DNA of 64,000 nt from Bacillus suaedaesalsae (lineage in GTDB: Bacteria; Bacillota; Bacilli; Bacillales; SA4): NCBI RefSeq assembly GCF_016890225.1, contig NZ_JAFELM010000044.1, positions 82,048 through 146,047 on the forward strand, in the 5' to 3' direction. Positions 48,530 to 57,800 of the stretch are shown here, piece after piece. Made by a program: the position numbers and the translations under genes. The stretch's first letter is position 1. Each line of letters begins with the position of its first letter. The notes under the pieces are model-generated. The model saw only the letters and a list, made by a program, of their open reading frames with translations. It searched no databases and was not told the DNA's origin.

Positions 48530-49273
48530 CTATTTTAAGATTGCATTGCTGATGTCTTCTCCTAATGCTTCCATTTGATGATGGATTAAGTCTTGTATCC
48601 CTTTTTCAGCCAGTTCTAACAGTTCATTTAGCTGAGTTCTTGAGAATGTAGCTTCTTCTCCCGTTCCTTGAAGCTCAACAAATTCTCCTTTACCTGTCAT
48701 CACTACATTCATATCTACATTAGCACTTGAATCCTCGATATAATTCAAATCAAGAATAGGCCCACGTTCAGGATCAACACCAACAGAAGTTGCAGCTAAG
48801 AAATCTTTGACCGGGTATGCTGAAATAGCTCTTCTCTCAATAAGCTTTGAAAAAGCAAGAACCATTGCCACATAAGCGCCTGTAATGGATGCTGTTCGTG
48901 TACCGCCATCTGCCTGAATAACATCACAGTCGATCCAAACAGTGCGTTCACCTAGTTTTTCAAGCTGTACAACAGAACGAAGTGCCCGACCAATTAAACG
49001 TTGAATTTCCATTGTACGACCAGTCACTTTTCCCTTACTAGATTCACGTATATTTCGTTGCTCCGTTGCTCTTGGAAGCATAGAATATTCGGCAGTAATC
49101 CAGCCTTTACCTCCACCTCTCATAAATGGAGGTACTTTATCTTCTATACTTGCCGTACAAATAACTTTCGTATCACCTACTGAAATTAGTACTGAACCTT
49201 CTGCATGCTTTATGTAATTTTTTTCAATATGTATTTCTCTCAATTGCGCTTGCTCTCTACCATCCACTCGCAT
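48530..49273 (-). CDS. rph: Ribonuclease PH
   Basis: 247 residues. Phosphorolytic 3'-5' exonuclease that trims tRNA precursors. Conserved segments are [65 protein letters not shown] split across the core, and the phosphate-binding [22 protein letters not shown] precedes the ATG. Upstream of ysnA, downstream of gerM, as in B. subtilis. Confidence 0.98.
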   Translation of the reverse strand: MRVDGREQAQLREIHIEKNYIKHAEGSVLISVGDTKVICTASIEDKVPPFMRGGGKGWITAEYSMLPRATEQRNIRESSKGKVTGRTMEIQRLIGRALRSVVQLEKLGERTVWIDCDVIQADGGTRTASITGAYVAMVLAFSKLIERRAISAYPVKDFLAATSVGVDPERGPILDLNYIEDSSANVDMNVVMTGKGEFVELQGTGEEATFSRTQLNELLELAEKGIQDLIHHQMEALGEDISNAILK

Positions 49274-49362
49274 TTTATGTCCTCCTCATTCTCATGTTCA
49301 CCATTGTAGTATGGCCAAATTTACGTTCATTCTTGTATGTTTTCATATAGTAACATGAATAA

Positions 49363-49391
49363 AAGAGGTGGCAAAATAATGCCTACCTCTT
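49363..49391 (-). terminator. Terminator after gerM
   Basis: AAGAGGT plus GGC pairs with GCC plus ACCTCTT (one bulged T), followed on the minus strand by TTATTCATG. It lies 46 nt after the gerM stop. Confidence 0.7.
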
Positions 49392-49436
49392 GTATTAGTA
49401 TATGTTATTACTTACGATAAGCCAACTTAATAGAGA

Positions 49437-50510
49437 TTAAAATTCTCCAGTATTTACCGTTTGAGGTCTTGTTACTGGCTTCGTTAATTCTTCACCTGAG
49501 TCTGCTTTTAAATCTGCTTTACCGTTAACTTGAATTGCAACACTTTCAACACCAGGTTGCTCAGTTAGCGATAACACTAATGAATTGATAATATGCTTCG
49601 AAATTGCGGTTCCTTCTAGGTTACCTAGGATAGACTCGTTAAAGTTAAGTGTTACAACACCATTTTTATAGTCTGGTTCAGAAATTAGCTCCACTTCAGA
49701 GTTGAATTCTGATAGTAGACCACCTACTAAACCTGGCCCTTTAATTAATTCATTAATTGTTGCTACAATTTTATCCTCACTTGTTTCCTGAACACGTTTT
49801 GTTACAGGAACGTAGTACGTATTTTCTCCTTCTTGAGCTAAGAAGTATAAGGTAATTAATTCACTATTCATTACATCCACAACGTCAGAGTTATCAACGT
49901 TGATTCCATCTGCGCGAGTTAGGCTGTCGTTAATTGGTGTTTTGTTCACTGGCATTACATTTTGCTCATGTCCATTTACCTTGATGTTAACCTTTTTAAT
50001 CGTATCAAACTGTGTTAATGTCCACGTTAACGATTGTAAAATCTTTTGCTCATCTTCTGCTTTATATTCTGTAAATTCATTAGAAAAATCAACAACTAAT
50101 GTTCCATCTTTCAATAGGTCTGTTGTCATTTGAGTATCAGGTGGCAATACAGCCTTGAAGCCTTCTGGTAGCATATTCGTTACCGGCCCACCTTCTACTA
50201 GGTACTCAAGTACTTGTTGAGCTGCACTATTTTCTTTTGGTAGCTCGAATGTTTGCGGAACAACATACCCATTTTTATCCACAAGATAAAGCTCACGAGT
50301 AACTGTATCTTTAGTTGCTTCTTCTTTTTTGTCATTTCCTTCTGAACTCTTACCATCTTCTAGCTTCGCTTGATCATCTACCATATTTACATCCTGTGGT
50401 GGATCAATCTCCTTCATCGCTTGCTCCCCACCAAACAATCCACAACCGGATAGTAATACAGTCGATGCAATAACAGTTGTAGCAATTTTCACTTTTGGTA
50501 ATTTAGGCAT
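49437..50510 (-). CDS. gerM: Germination/sporulation lipoprotein GerM
   Basis: 357 residues. A signal peptide ends in the lipobox LLSGC with the lipidated Cys at 23. Two GerMN domains follow: about 90-205 (REVYLVDK-like start, DFSNEFTEY core) and 225-345 (TLYFLAQEG, TLNFNESILG core). GerM is in the mother-cell engulfment complex with SpoIIIAG-like channel parts. TTAGGAGGG precedes the ATG. No clear sigma-E promoter could be picked in the 167 nt upstream. Confidence 0.95.
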   Translation of the reverse strand: MPKLPKVKIATTVIASTVLLSGCGLFGGEQAMKEIDPPQDVNMVDDQAKLEDGKSSEGNDKKEEATKDTVTRELYLVDKNGYVVPQTFELPKENSAAQQVLEYLVEGGPVTNMLPEGFKAVLPPDTQMTTDLLKDGTLVVDFSNEFTEYKAEDEQKILQSLTWTLTQFDTIKKVNIKVNGHEQNVMPVNKTPINDSLTRADGINVDNSDVVDVMNSELITLYFLAQEGENTYYVPVTKRVQETSEDKIVATINELIKGPGLVGGLLSEFNSEVELISEPDYKNGVVTLNFNESILGNLEGTAISKHIINSLVLSLTEQPGVESVAIQVNGKADLKADSGEELTKPVTRPQTVNTGEF

Positions 50511-50660
50511 TCTAAATCCCTCCTAAGGTAGTTTGTACTAACATGTATACGAGCCTTATTTGAGATTTAGACCGGCTTGTCATTATTTTTTTTAGTAAAC
50601 AATTTTTATTTTGATGAAGCTTACTATAAAGATTATTCGACAAGTGCCTGGCACAAAAAA

Positions 50661-50683
50661 ACGTGATACGGCTAGTATCACGT
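50661..50683 (-). terminator. Terminator after racE
   Basis: ACGTGATAC pairs with GTATCACGT around a 5-nt loop, overlapping the racE stop codon, followed on the minus strand by TTTTTTTGTG. Confidence 0.88.
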
Positions 50684-51475
50684 AAGTTTTATTACTTCTA
50701 TTTTTTCTATATTTTGTTGAAATAGTTTGTTTGCGACTTTTTGGAATGCTTCTTTTGTTCCGGTTGTGAAAAATAAATGTTCCTTCGGTTCGCCTTTATT
50801 TTTTAATAGTCTGCTATGGTAAAGAATTGTACTCACTTCACGAGCTGTCTCTTCTCCAGAGGATATTAATTCAACTTGCTTTCCCACTACTTCTTGGATA
50901 ATTGGAGCAAGTAATGGATAGTGAGTACAGCCAAGTATTAATGTATCTATCTTCGTTCCTCTCAGTGAATGCAGTTGTTCTTGAACGACATCGTACGCTT
51001 CAAGAGAATCGTAATCCCCAGCTTCAACAATTGGTACAAATCTAGGGCATGCGAGTCCTGTAACTTCTAATTGGTTATTAATTGAATGCAAAACAGAGTC
51101 GTATGCTTTACTATGAATCGTTCCAATCGTACCGATAACACCAATCTGCTTATTTTCTGTTACTTTTACCGCAGCACGAGCACCAGGCTGAATAACACCG
51201 ATAACCGGTATATTAAGTGATTGCCTAATATCTTCTAGTACAGCAGCAGTAGCAGTATTACAAGCAATCACAAGCATTTTTATGTCATATTGAAGTAAGT
51301 AATTGGTCATCTCCCAAGTAAATTGCTTTACTTCTTCAAGAGGTCTTGGTCCATAAGGACATCGAGCTGTATCACCTAAGTATAAGATTTGCTCTTTCGG
51401 CAACTGCCTCATTAGTTCCTTTGCTACAGTTAGACCACCGACTCCTGAGTCAATAACCCCGATTGGTTTATCCAT
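50678..51475 (-). CDS. racE: Glutamate racemase
   Basis: 265 residues. Makes D-glutamate for peptidoglycan. The two catalytic cysteines lie in [10 protein letters not shown] (about 74) and LGCTHYPLL (about 185). [13 protein letters not shown] starts the protein and [11 protein letters not shown] follows. GAGGAGATTTAC precedes the ATG. It follows ysmB by 10 nt, one transcript. Confidence 0.97.
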   Translation of the reverse strand: MDKPIGVIDSGVGGLTVAKELMRQLPKEQILYLGDTARCPYGPRPLEEVKQFTWEMTNYLLQYDIKMLVIACNTATAAVLEDIRQSLNIPVIGVIQPGARAAVKVTENKQIGVIGTIGTIHSKAYDSVLHSINNQLEVTGLACPRFVPIVEAGDYDSLEAYDVVQEQLHSLRGTKIDTLILGCTHYPLLAPIIQEVVGKQVELISSGEETAREVSTILYHSRLLKNKGEPKEHLFFTTGTKEAFQKVANKLFQQNIEKIEVIKLT

Positions 51476-51485
51476 GTAAATCTCC

Positions 51486-51944
51486 TCATTCTTTCATTTC
51501 TTGATGTAATTTTCCTAGTAGTTTTTCTAACATGATGATTTCATCTTGTGAAAATGCAGAAAGAACTTCTTCCAAATATTTTTGACGCTTCTCAATAACT
51601 TCTTCAATGATGCGCCCGCCCTCAGGCAATAGATGTATTCTTACGACACGACGATCGTTTTCATCTTTTACACGTACAACTAATTCATTCTTTTCCATTC
51701 GATCGATTAAATCTGTAGTTGTACTAAAAGCTAAATACATTTTATTTGATAATTCACCAATTGTCATATCTCCATTTTCTAAGAGCCATTGAAGGGCAAC
51801 AAATTGTGGAGGAGTAATCGTATACTGGTTTAACATCTCTCTCCCTTTTTGTTTAATGATGCCAGATATATAACGTAGCGATTTTTCCGTTTCTGCTACA
51901 GTAGAATCAACCATTTCTCTTTCAGTAGGTTGGTCTTGCTTCAT
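51486..51944 (-). CDS. ysmB: MarR-family transcriptional regulator YsmB
   Basis: 152 residues from ATG 51944 with AGGGGGAG upstream; the frame extends to 51974 without an RBS. The winged helix spans about 45-120: [51 protein letters not shown] read in parts as helix, recognition helix and wing. The ligand and target are not known. The place before racE is conserved in Bacillus. Confidence 0.92.
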   Translation of the reverse strand: MKQDQPTEREMVDSTVAETEKSLRYISGIIKQKGREMLNQYTITPPQFVALQWLLENGDMTIGELSNKMYLAFSTTTDLIDRMEKNELVVRVKDENDRRVVRIHLLPEGGRIIEEVIEKRQKYLEEVLSAFSQDEIIMLEKLLGKLHQEMKE

Positions 51945-52076
51945 AACATTCTCCCCCTCATAGTTAAAAGCCAATTAGAAAAATTTTTTATAAATATAAT
52001 TGGCATAATCCGATAACGACATTTTAATGCCTATTACTATTATTTTCTACTTTTTTCACCAAAATTTCAAGATAAA

Positions 52077-52157
52077 GTGAAACTTCAATCAGTGAGACGT
52101 TTTTTCCACTGATTGTTAGTTGAACCAATCGGGTTCTTACTGGCGCCTTCACCATTT
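52077..52157 (+). repeat. Dispersed repeat copy A (hairpin plus conserved tail)
   Basis: It begins GTGAAACTTC, then AATCAGTG pairs with CACTGATT around a short loop, and it ends AATCGGGTTCTTACTGGCG. A diverged copy lies in opposite orientation at 53345-53397. The rest of the ysmB-gerE gap holds only the gerE terminator. Confidence 0.7.
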
Positions 52158-52235
52158 AAACTCTTCGAATCGCTTAAGCATTAAAGAGAGAAGTTAGTGA
52201 CAGTTAGAACGGGATAAAGGTTGAATTATGTAATA

Positions 52236-52265
52236 AACCGGCCTTCCACTGTGAGAAAGCCGGTT
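52236..52265 (-). terminator. Terminator after gerE
   Basis: AACCGGC pairs with GCCGGTT around a 16-nt loop, followed on the minus strand by TATTACAT. It begins 6 nt after the gerE stop. Confidence 0.75.
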
Positions 52266-52270
52266 ACATT

Positions 52271-52495
52271 TTAAAGCTCTAGTTCTCCCATACGTAGGAG
52301 CTCTACAACCGCTTGTGAACGCCCCTTAACTCCAAGCTTTTGCATCGCATTGGAAATATGATTTCGAACTGTCTTCTCACTGATAAACAACTCTCCTGCA
52401 ATTTCTTTTGTTGTCTTATCTTGAACTAACAATTCAAATACTTCCCTTTCTCTTTTCGTTAGCAACGGCTTTGGTTGAAAATCTTTCTCCTTCAA
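52271..52495 (-). CDS. gerE: Spore coat transcription regulator GerE
   Basis: 74 residues, a stand-alone LuxR-type helix-turn-helix protein and the last mother-cell regulator of coat genes. [22 protein letters not shown] begins the domain and [18 protein letters not shown] is the recognition region. The start is TTG at 52495 with GGAGGG 9 nt upstream. A sigma-K promoter lies 65 nt upstream. Confidence 0.97.
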   Translation of the reverse strand: MKEKDFQPKPLLTKREREVFELLVQDKTTKEIAGELFISEKTVRNHISNAMQKLGVKGRSQAVVELLRMGELEL

Positions 52496-52558
52496 TTGTT
52501 GTGACCCTCCTTGCCAAGGTGCGAGCTAAAAATAGGATGGGTGTATATTTAGTCACCA

Positions 52559-52586
52559 TATACTATGCCAGATAAGGGTTCACTGT
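52559..52586 (-). promoter_or_regulatory. Sigma-K promoter of gerE
   Basis: On the minus strand AC (52585-52586) is followed after 17 nt by CATAGTATA (52559-52567), matching the sigma-K consensus AC-N16/17-CATANNNTA at every defined position. GerE is a sigma-K regulon gene in B. subtilis. Confidence 0.8.
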
Positions 52587-52628
52587 TACTTACAATTTAG
52601 AGATTTCATTCATATTCACTATTATTAG

Positions 52629-53102
52629 TTATGCGTCAACACACTCTTTACCTATCATAGTTAGTAGACTTTTTCTCCAATTTTCAGTCCATCCTACAGG
52701 CTTCCCTGTCTTCTTTGAAATTTGAACGATTGTTCCTCTACCTACAAATGCTGGTTTTCCGTTCTGTTTTTGCACAAGATAATGAATATCTACAGATGAC
52801 GACCCAAGTTTATTTACCTTCACTTTTACTTCTAATTTTTCATCAAAGAAGGTTTGGGATAAGTAGTCACACTGTAGGTCTGCAACAACTGGTATTAAGT
52901 CACTATCTCCTTCGATCCAATATTGCATTAAACCTAATGATTTAAAAAATTCGATTCGTGCTTCTTCAAGATATGTAAATACAACTGTATTGTTGACATG
53001 TCCAAACATATCGGTTTCACTAAAACGCACTTTAATTGGGTGTGAGAAAATAAATTCCTTTTGCCATGTTTCAAAGTGATCAATATAAGTTGCTTTCACC
53101 AT
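52629..53102 (-). CDS. ysmA: Hotdog-fold acyl-CoA thioesterase YsmA
   Basis: 157 residues of the 4-hydroxybenzoyl-CoA thioesterase type. The catalytic motif is VRFSETDMFGHVNNTVVFTYLEEAR read as D-x-x-G-H-x-N-N (around 30-40). The substrate is unknown. GGAGGTACTTGC precedes the ATG. It is conserved next to gerE in Bacillus. Confidence 0.92.
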   Translation of the reverse strand: MVKATYIDHFETWQKEFIFSHPIKVRFSETDMFGHVNNTVVFTYLEEARIEFFKSLGLMQYWIEGDSDLIPVVADLQCDYLSQTFFDEKLEVKVKVNKLGSSSVDIHYLVQKQNGKPAFVGRGTIVQISKKTGKPVGWTENWRKSLLTMIGKECVDA

Positions 53103-53160
53103 GCAAGTACCTCCATTTATATCATTCTAGACTTATAGTCTAATCATACGAATCGTTATC

Positions 53161-53256
53161 ACATTGATTTAATTTACCGTGGAAGGTACACTGTCCTCTG
53201 CGGAATGGAGTATCATCTTCACAATTCTGTGGCGCACCTTCCACTATGATCAACAC
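53161..53256. repeat. Degenerate copy of the 129-bp inverted-repeat element
   Basis: The left end reads ACATTGATTT with GTGGAAGGT at 53179; the right end reads ACCTTCCACTATGATCAACA. The ends match the 20-bp termini of the element at 57801-57929 with several changes, and the inside is shortened. Confidence 0.65.
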
Positions 53257-53344
53257 ATTGCCCAAATCAACATTCTACTCTAACATAACCAAAAACAAAA
53301 AGCTCAGGGTGCCTCGTTTAGCCTCGGGTACAGCTATTGTTAAT

Positions 53345-53397
53345 AACCGCCAGTAAGAGCCCGATTCCTTCAGAAATTCACTAATGGAAGTTTCAGC
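53345..53397 (-). repeat. Dispersed repeat copy B (inverted, shortened)
   Basis: On the minus strand it reads CTGAAACTTCCATTAGTGAA and later GAATCGGGCTCTTACTGGCGG, matching copy A at 52077-52157 but lacking the second hairpin arm. It lies in the 435-nt gap before sdhB, which shows no gene. Confidence 0.65.
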
Positions 53398-53467
53398 CGG
53401 GCTAGGTGCTGGAACTGGATTATGAACATAACACTCAAAATTTTATAATTTCTTAAATTGTAATAAA

Positions 53468-53499
53468 ATAGCCTCTTCATGAGATCATGAAGAGGCTAT
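53468..53499 (-). terminator. Terminator of the sdh operon
   Basis: A 15-bp perfect stem, ATAGCCTCTTCATGA pairing with TCATGAAGAGGCTAT around GA, followed on the minus strand by TTTATTAC. Confidence 0.88.
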
Positions 53500-53537
53500 C
53501 TCTAGTTTAAATGAAAAGTAAATTCATAACTTATGAA

Positions 53538-54299
53538 TTAAACTTCGTCACTTCCGAAGAAGTTTCTAAACATTTGTACAGTTGTATCACGGTTTAGTGC
53601 CGCAATCGAAGTTGTTAAAGGAATTCCCTTTGGACAAGATTGTACACAGTTTTGTGAGTTACCACAGTTCGCAAGACCACCGTCACCCATAATTGCATCT
53701 AAACGTTCTGACTTATTCATTGCACCTGTTGGATGTGCATTGAATAAACGAACTTGAGATAATGGAGCTGGTCCAATGAAATCAGAATTACTGTTTACAT
53801 TAGGACATGCCTCTAAGCAAACACCACATGTCATACATTTTGATAATTCGTAAGCCCATTGACGCTTCTTTTCAGGCATACGTGGTCCAGGACCTAAATC
53901 GTATGTGCCGTCAATAGGAATCCAAGCTTTAACCTTCTTAAGAGAGTCGAACATACGACTACGATCCACTTGAAGGTCACGTACAACCGGGAAAGTTCTC
54001 ATAGGCTCTAGACGAATCGGCTGTTCTAATTGGTCAACTAGTGCAGAACATGATTGTCTTGGCTTGCCGTTGATCACCATTGAACAAGCACCACAAACCT
54101 CTTCTAAACAGTTCATATCCCATGTTATAGGTGATGTTTCTTTCCCATTAACATCAACTGGATTTCTACGGATCTCCATAAGTGCAGAGATAACATTCAT
54201 GTTTGGACGATAATCTAGTTCAAATGTTTGATCATAAGGGGCAGCTTCTGGGCTGTCTTGACGAGTGATTACAAAACGGACTTTTTTCTTCTCGCTCAT
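53538..54299 (-). CDS. sdhB: Succinate dehydrogenase iron-sulfur subunit
   Basis: 253 residues. Carries electrons from SdhA to menaquinone. [2Fe-2S] ligands are C64, C69, C72 and C84; the other two clusters use C155, C158, C161, C165, C212, C218 and C222. Third gene of sdhCAB, 6 nt after sdhA. Confidence 0.98.
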   Translation of the reverse strand: MSEKKKVRFVITRQDSPEAAPYDQTFELDYRPNMNVISALMEIRRNPVDVNGKETSPITWDMNCLEEVCGACSMVINGKPRQSCSALVDQLEQPIRLEPMRTFPVVRDLQVDRSRMFDSLKKVKAWIPIDGTYDLGPGPRMPEKKRQWAYELSKCMTCGVCLEACPNVNSNSDFIGPAPLSQVRLFNAHPTGAMNKSERLDAIMGDGGLANCGNSQNCVQSCPKGIPLTTSIAALNRDTTVQMFRNFFGSDEV

Positions 54300-54305
54300 T
54301 TTTGA

Positions 54306-56057
54306 TTATTCCCCTTTCTTTTTAGAGTAGTCACGCTTACGCGGCTGGATTAGAGATGTATCAACATCCTCATAGTGGAACTGAGGACCTTCTTCTGTAA
54401 ACTTCGCCATTGTAGTCTTTAAGAATTCCTCATCATTACGTTCTGGGAATTCCGGCTTATAGTGAGCCCCACGGCTTTCATTACGGTTATACGCACCAAT
54501 AGTGATAACACGCGCCAAGTGAAGCATGTTGTCTAACTGACGAGTAAAGGATGCACCTTGATTACTCCATTTTGCAGTATCATTAATATTAATGTTTTGG
54601 TAACGTTCCATTAATTCTTGAATCTTTTCGTCAGTCTTTAGTAGCTTAGCATTTGTACGAACAACTGTTACATTGTCAGTCATCCACTCTCCAAGCTCTT
54701 TATGAATTACGTAAGCATTTTCTTTTCCATCCATAGACATAATCTTTTGGATACGATCTTCTTCTTGCTTCACATAACGATCAAAAATGCTTGAACTAAT
54801 ATCTTCCGCTGTCTTGCTTAATCCTTTAATATACTTAACAGCATTCGGTCCAGCCACCATACCACCATAAATAGCAGAAAGTAATGAGTTAGCCCCTAGA
54901 CGGTTTGCACCATGCATGGAGTAATCACACTCACCAGCAGCGAATAGACCAGGAATATTTGTCATTTGATCATAATCAACCCATAGTCCACCCATTGAGT
55001 AGTGAACCGCAGGGAAGATCTTCATTGGTACTTTACGTGGATCCTCACCCATGAACTTTTCATAGATTTCAATAATACCACCTAGCTTAATATCAAGTTC
55101 TTTAGGATCTTTATGAGAAAGATCAAGGTATACCATGTTTTCCCCATTAATGCCTAGCTTTTGCTCTACGCAAACATCAAAGATTTCACGAGTAGCGATA
55201 TCACGTGGTACTAAGTTACCATAAGCAGGATATTTCTCTTCTAAGAAGTACCATGGCTTACCATCTTTATATGTCCAAACTCGTCCACCTTCTCCACGAG
55301 CCGATTCACTCATTAAGCGTAGCTTATCGTCACCAGGTATTGCAGTAGGGTGAATTTGAATAAATTCTCCGTTTGCATAATGTACACCTTGGCGATATAC
55401 GATCGCTGCAGCAGATCCTGTATTAATAACAGAGTTCGTTGTCTTACCGAAGATAATACCAGGTCCACCTGTAGCCATAATAACAGCATCACCAGGGAAA
55501 GATTTAATTTCCATTGATGTTAAGTTTTGTGCAACTACACCACGACAAACTCCTTCATCATCAAGTACTGAACCTAAGAATTCCCAGCCTTCGTACTTTT
55601 GAACAAGACCAGCTACCTCATAGCGACGTACTTGCTCATCTAAAGCATAAAGTAATTGCTGACCAGTTGTTGCGCCTGCAAATGCAGTACGGTGATGTTG
55701 AGTTCCACCGAAACGACGGAAATCAAGTAAACCTTCTGGAGTACGATTAAACATAACCCCCATACGGTCCATTAAGTGAATAATTCCTGGTGCCGCGTCA
55801 GCCATTGCTTTTACTGGTGGTTGGTTCGCTAAGAAGTCTCCACCATAAACTGTATCGTCAAAGTGCTCCCAAGGTGAGTCACCTTCACCCTTCGTATTTA
55901 CAGCACCGTTAATTCCACCTTGTGCACAAACTGAGTGAGAACGTTTTACTGGTACAAGTGAAAATAAATCTACTGATACTCCAGCTTCTGCCGCTTTAAT
56001 AGTCGCCATTAGACCTGCAAGTCCTCCACCGACAACTACGATTTTCCCTTTACTCAT
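54306..56057 (-). CDS. sdhA: Succinate dehydrogenase flavoprotein subunit
   Basis: 583 residues from ATG 56057 (MSKGKIVVVGGGLAGLMA) with AGAGGAAG upstream; the frame open to 56114 is not used. The FAD-binding GGGLAG is near residue 12, and HSVCAQGGINGAVN holds the His that links FAD. The active-site segments are HPTAIPGDDKLRLMSESARGEGGR (in parts) and GANRLGANSLL. Oxidises succinate to fumarate in the TCA cycle. Confidence 0.98.
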   Translation of the reverse strand: MSKGKIVVVGGGLAGLMATIKAAEAGVSVDLFSLVPVKRSHSVCAQGGINGAVNTKGEGDSPWEHFDDTVYGGDFLANQPPVKAMADAAPGIIHLMDRMGVMFNRTPEGLLDFRRFGGTQHHRTAFAGATTGQQLLYALDEQVRRYEVAGLVQKYEGWEFLGSVLDDEGVCRGVVAQNLTSMEIKSFPGDAVIMATGGPGIIFGKTTNSVINTGSAAAIVYRQGVHYANGEFIQIHPTAIPGDDKLRLMSESARGEGGRVWTYKDGKPWYFLEEKYPAYGNLVPRDIATREIFDVCVEQKLGINGENMVYLDLSHKDPKELDIKLGGIIEIYEKFMGEDPRKVPMKIFPAVHYSMGGLWVDYDQMTNIPGLFAAGECDYSMHGANRLGANSLLSAIYGGMVAGPNAVKYIKGLSKTAEDISSSIFDRYVKQEEDRIQKIMSMDGKENAYVIHKELGEWMTDNVTVVRTNAKLLKTDEKIQELMERYQNININDTAKWSNQGASFTRQLDNMLHLARVITIGAYNRNESRGAHYKPEFPERNDEEFLKTTMAKFTEEGPQFHYEDVDTSLIQPRKRDYSKKKGE

Positions 56058-56173
56058 TTTTAGCTCACTTCCTCTATTAAGGTTCTTTTTAAAGAGTATT
56101 GAATCACATACCATCTAAAAAGATACTATTCTAAAATCATATTCTAGCATTACTGTAATACTAGTTTTTTATC

Positions 56174-56803
56174 TTATAGATTTGCTAATGATGGATCAAT
56201 AAAAGCAAATATTGTACGTACTCCCACGTAAGAAAGAGCTACGAAAATTGCTAATGTTACATATGTTGAGATTACCTGTGAACGTGGTGTTACAGTAATA
56301 CCCCAGCTTACTAAGAAAGACCATAATCCGTTCGCAAAGTGGAATACAGTTGATACTACACCAACGATGTAAAATACTAGCATGAATGGATTGCTTAAAA
56401 TTGCTTCCATCATATCATAGTTAACTTCTGCACCCATTGCTGCTGCAATTCTAGTTTCCCAAACGTGCCAAGCTACGAAAATAAGTGTAATAACACCAGT
56501 CACACGTTGAATTAAGAACAGCCAGTTACGGATAAATCCGTAGTTGCTAACGTTATTTTTCGCAGTAAAAGCAATATAAAGTCCATATACAGCATGATAA
56601 AGTAATGGTAGAAAAATAACGACAGCTTCTAATAAATATCGGAACGGTAAGTGTTCCATAAATTGTGCAGCTCTATTAAATGACTCTGCACCTCTTGTTG
56701 CAAATTGGTTTACTATTAAGTGTTGCACTAGGAAAAGACCTACAGGTATAACACCTAATAATGAATGCAATCTACGGTTAAAAAACTCACGATTTTTAGC
56801 CAT
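56174..56803 (-). CDS. sdhC: Succinate dehydrogenase cytochrome b558 subunit
   Basis: 209 residues with five membrane segments, the single-subunit di-haem anchor of Bacillus type. Candidate haem ligands are the histidines in RLHSLLGVIPVG, LFLVQHLIVNQ, LLYHAVYGLY, FVAWHVWETR and TVFHFANGLW. AAGGGGGGT precedes the ATG. First gene of sdhCAB. Confidence 0.97.
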   Translation of the reverse strand: MAKNREFFNRRLHSLLGVIPVGLFLVQHLIVNQFATRGAESFNRAAQFMEHLPFRYLLEAVVIFLPLLYHAVYGLYIAFTAKNNVSNYGFIRNWLFLIQRVTGVITLIFVAWHVWETRIAAAMGAEVNYDMMEAILSNPFMLVFYIVGVVSTVFHFANGLWSFLVSWGITVTPRSQVISTYVTLAIFVALSYVGVRTIFAFIDPSLANL

Positions 56804-56840
56804 GTTTTACCCCCCTTGATAACTTAAACATAAAAGAAAA

Positions 56841-56854
56841 TGAAAACCTTTGCA
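56841..56854. promoter_or_regulatory. cre-like site in the sdh leader
   Basis: TGAAAACCTTTGCA matches the catabolite-response consensus TGWAARCGYTWNCW at 13 of 14 positions (the central G is C). It lies 37 nt before sdhC, downstream of the predicted -10, where CcpA would act as a roadblock. Confidence 0.5.
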
Positions 56855-56885
56855 TAACTAGTTTTCGTAAAAATGCGACATGTTC

Positions 56886-56914
56886 ATTTTACTCCTACCT
56901 AGAAAGTGCGTCAA
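56886..56914 (-). promoter_or_regulatory. Sigma-A promoter of sdhCAB
   Basis: TTGACG (56909-56914), a 17-nt spacer and TAAAAT (56886-56891) on the minus strand. Each hexamer has one mismatch and the spacing is ideal. It lies about 85 nt upstream of sdhC. Confidence 0.75.
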
Positions 56915-56927
56915 GAAAACGCTTCAA
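56914..56927. promoter_or_regulatory. cre-like site abutting the sdh -35
   Basis: AGAAAACGCTTCAA matches the cre consensus at 12 of 14 positions, including the central CG. Its edge touches the -35 of the sdh promoter. Confidence 0.45.
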
Positions 56928-57011
56928 CAAAATAACATTTTCATACATAAGAATATAAGCTCTAGTAAAATAATATTATCATTTGAGTGCATTCTTTGTT
57001 AGATGAAATTT

Positions 57012-57042
57012 TTGAGTAATACGCCATTATTTGTAATATAAT
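57012..57042 (+). promoter_or_regulatory. Possible promoter of yslB
   Basis: TTGAGT (57012-57017) and TATAAT (57037-57042) are 19 nt apart; an overlapping TAATAT gives 16. Between this and yslB lie two leader hairpins, ATGAAGT/ACTTCAT near 57081-57101 and AGTTGTT/AACAACT near 57117-57139. Confidence 0.4.
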
Positions 57043-57194
57043 AGTGCTTATGAGTTTGGGGATACTCATAAATATCCAGATGAAGTGTTCAAAACTTCAT
57101 AACAATATATATGAAGTAGTTGTTAGTTTACAACAACTGAATGTGCTAAAAAGAAATAAACAGGATGTACGGGATATGAAAGAGGGGAAGAACA

Positions 57195-57644
57195 TTGAAG
57201 GAATTATCGCTTAAAGAACAACTATCTCAATTTGATGGTTTACATACAACAGGTATCGCATATGAGTTACTTCGCGAAGTTCTTTTGCCGGATTTACTTG
57301 GGAAAGAGCTACCATCTATTTTATATTGGGCCGGGAAAAGTATCGCTAGAAAATACCCGGTATCAAATGAGGAAGAGGTAATTCAATTTTTTAAAGATGC
57401 AGGTTGGGGAAACTTGGCTATTACTTCACAAAAAGCAAATATAATGGAATTTGATCTAACAAGTGAGTTTATTAACGCAAGAAATCAATCACGAAAAGAA
57501 ACGAGCTATAACCTCGAAGCTGGCTTTATTGCACAACAATTCGAGCAAATAAACAATGTCATTACAGAAGCGTTTGTCGAACAAAAGAAACGACATAATC
57601 TTATACATATTACAGTTAAATCTGATAGTAAGGATAACATTTAA
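57195..57644 (+). CDS. yslB: YslB-family protein (DUF2507)
   Basis: 149 residues, start TTG 57195 with GAGGGG 8 nt upstream. Soluble, with GLHTTGIAYELLREVLLPDLLG and ILYWAGKSIARKYP near the N-terminus, the pattern of the DUF2507/YslB family, related to V4R-type small-molecule-binding folds. B. subtilis yslB is a 148-residue gene between sdhC and lysC, the same place as here. Function unknown. Confidence 0.9.
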   Translation: MKELSLKEQLSQFDGLHTTGIAYELLREVLLPDLLGKELPSILYWAGKSIARKYPVSNEEEVIQFFKDAGWGNLAITSQKANIMEFDLTSEFINARNQSRKETSYNLEAGFIAQQFEQINNVITEAFVEQKKRHNLIHITVKSDSKDNI

Positions 57645-57676
57645 AAAGACCTGCAGAATTCTGCAGATCTTTTTTT
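57643..57676 (+). terminator. Terminator after yslB
   Basis: AAAAAGA, one unpaired base, CTGCAGAA, then the mirror arm TTCTGCAG...TCTTTTTTT: a near-perfect stem overlapping the stop codon, with T-run on the plus strand. Confidence 0.88.
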
Positions 57677-57737
57677 CATAACCGTTAAATCCTTGGCAGG
57701 CTTAAATAGAACCCTACAAGTGATACACACTTAACAA

Positions 57738-57757
57738 AAAGGTGCCAAGAAACCTTT
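57738..57757 (-). terminator. Possible distal terminator of lysC
   Basis: AAAGGT pairs with ACCTTT around an 8-nt loop; the minus strand continues TTTGTT. It lies 230 nt after the lysC stop, beyond the 129-bp repeat, so the repeat may sit between lysC and its terminator. Confidence 0.4.
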
Positions 57758-57800
57758 CTTGAATAATTTTGTTAAAGTACATTGTGGATTTTTTAGCTTT

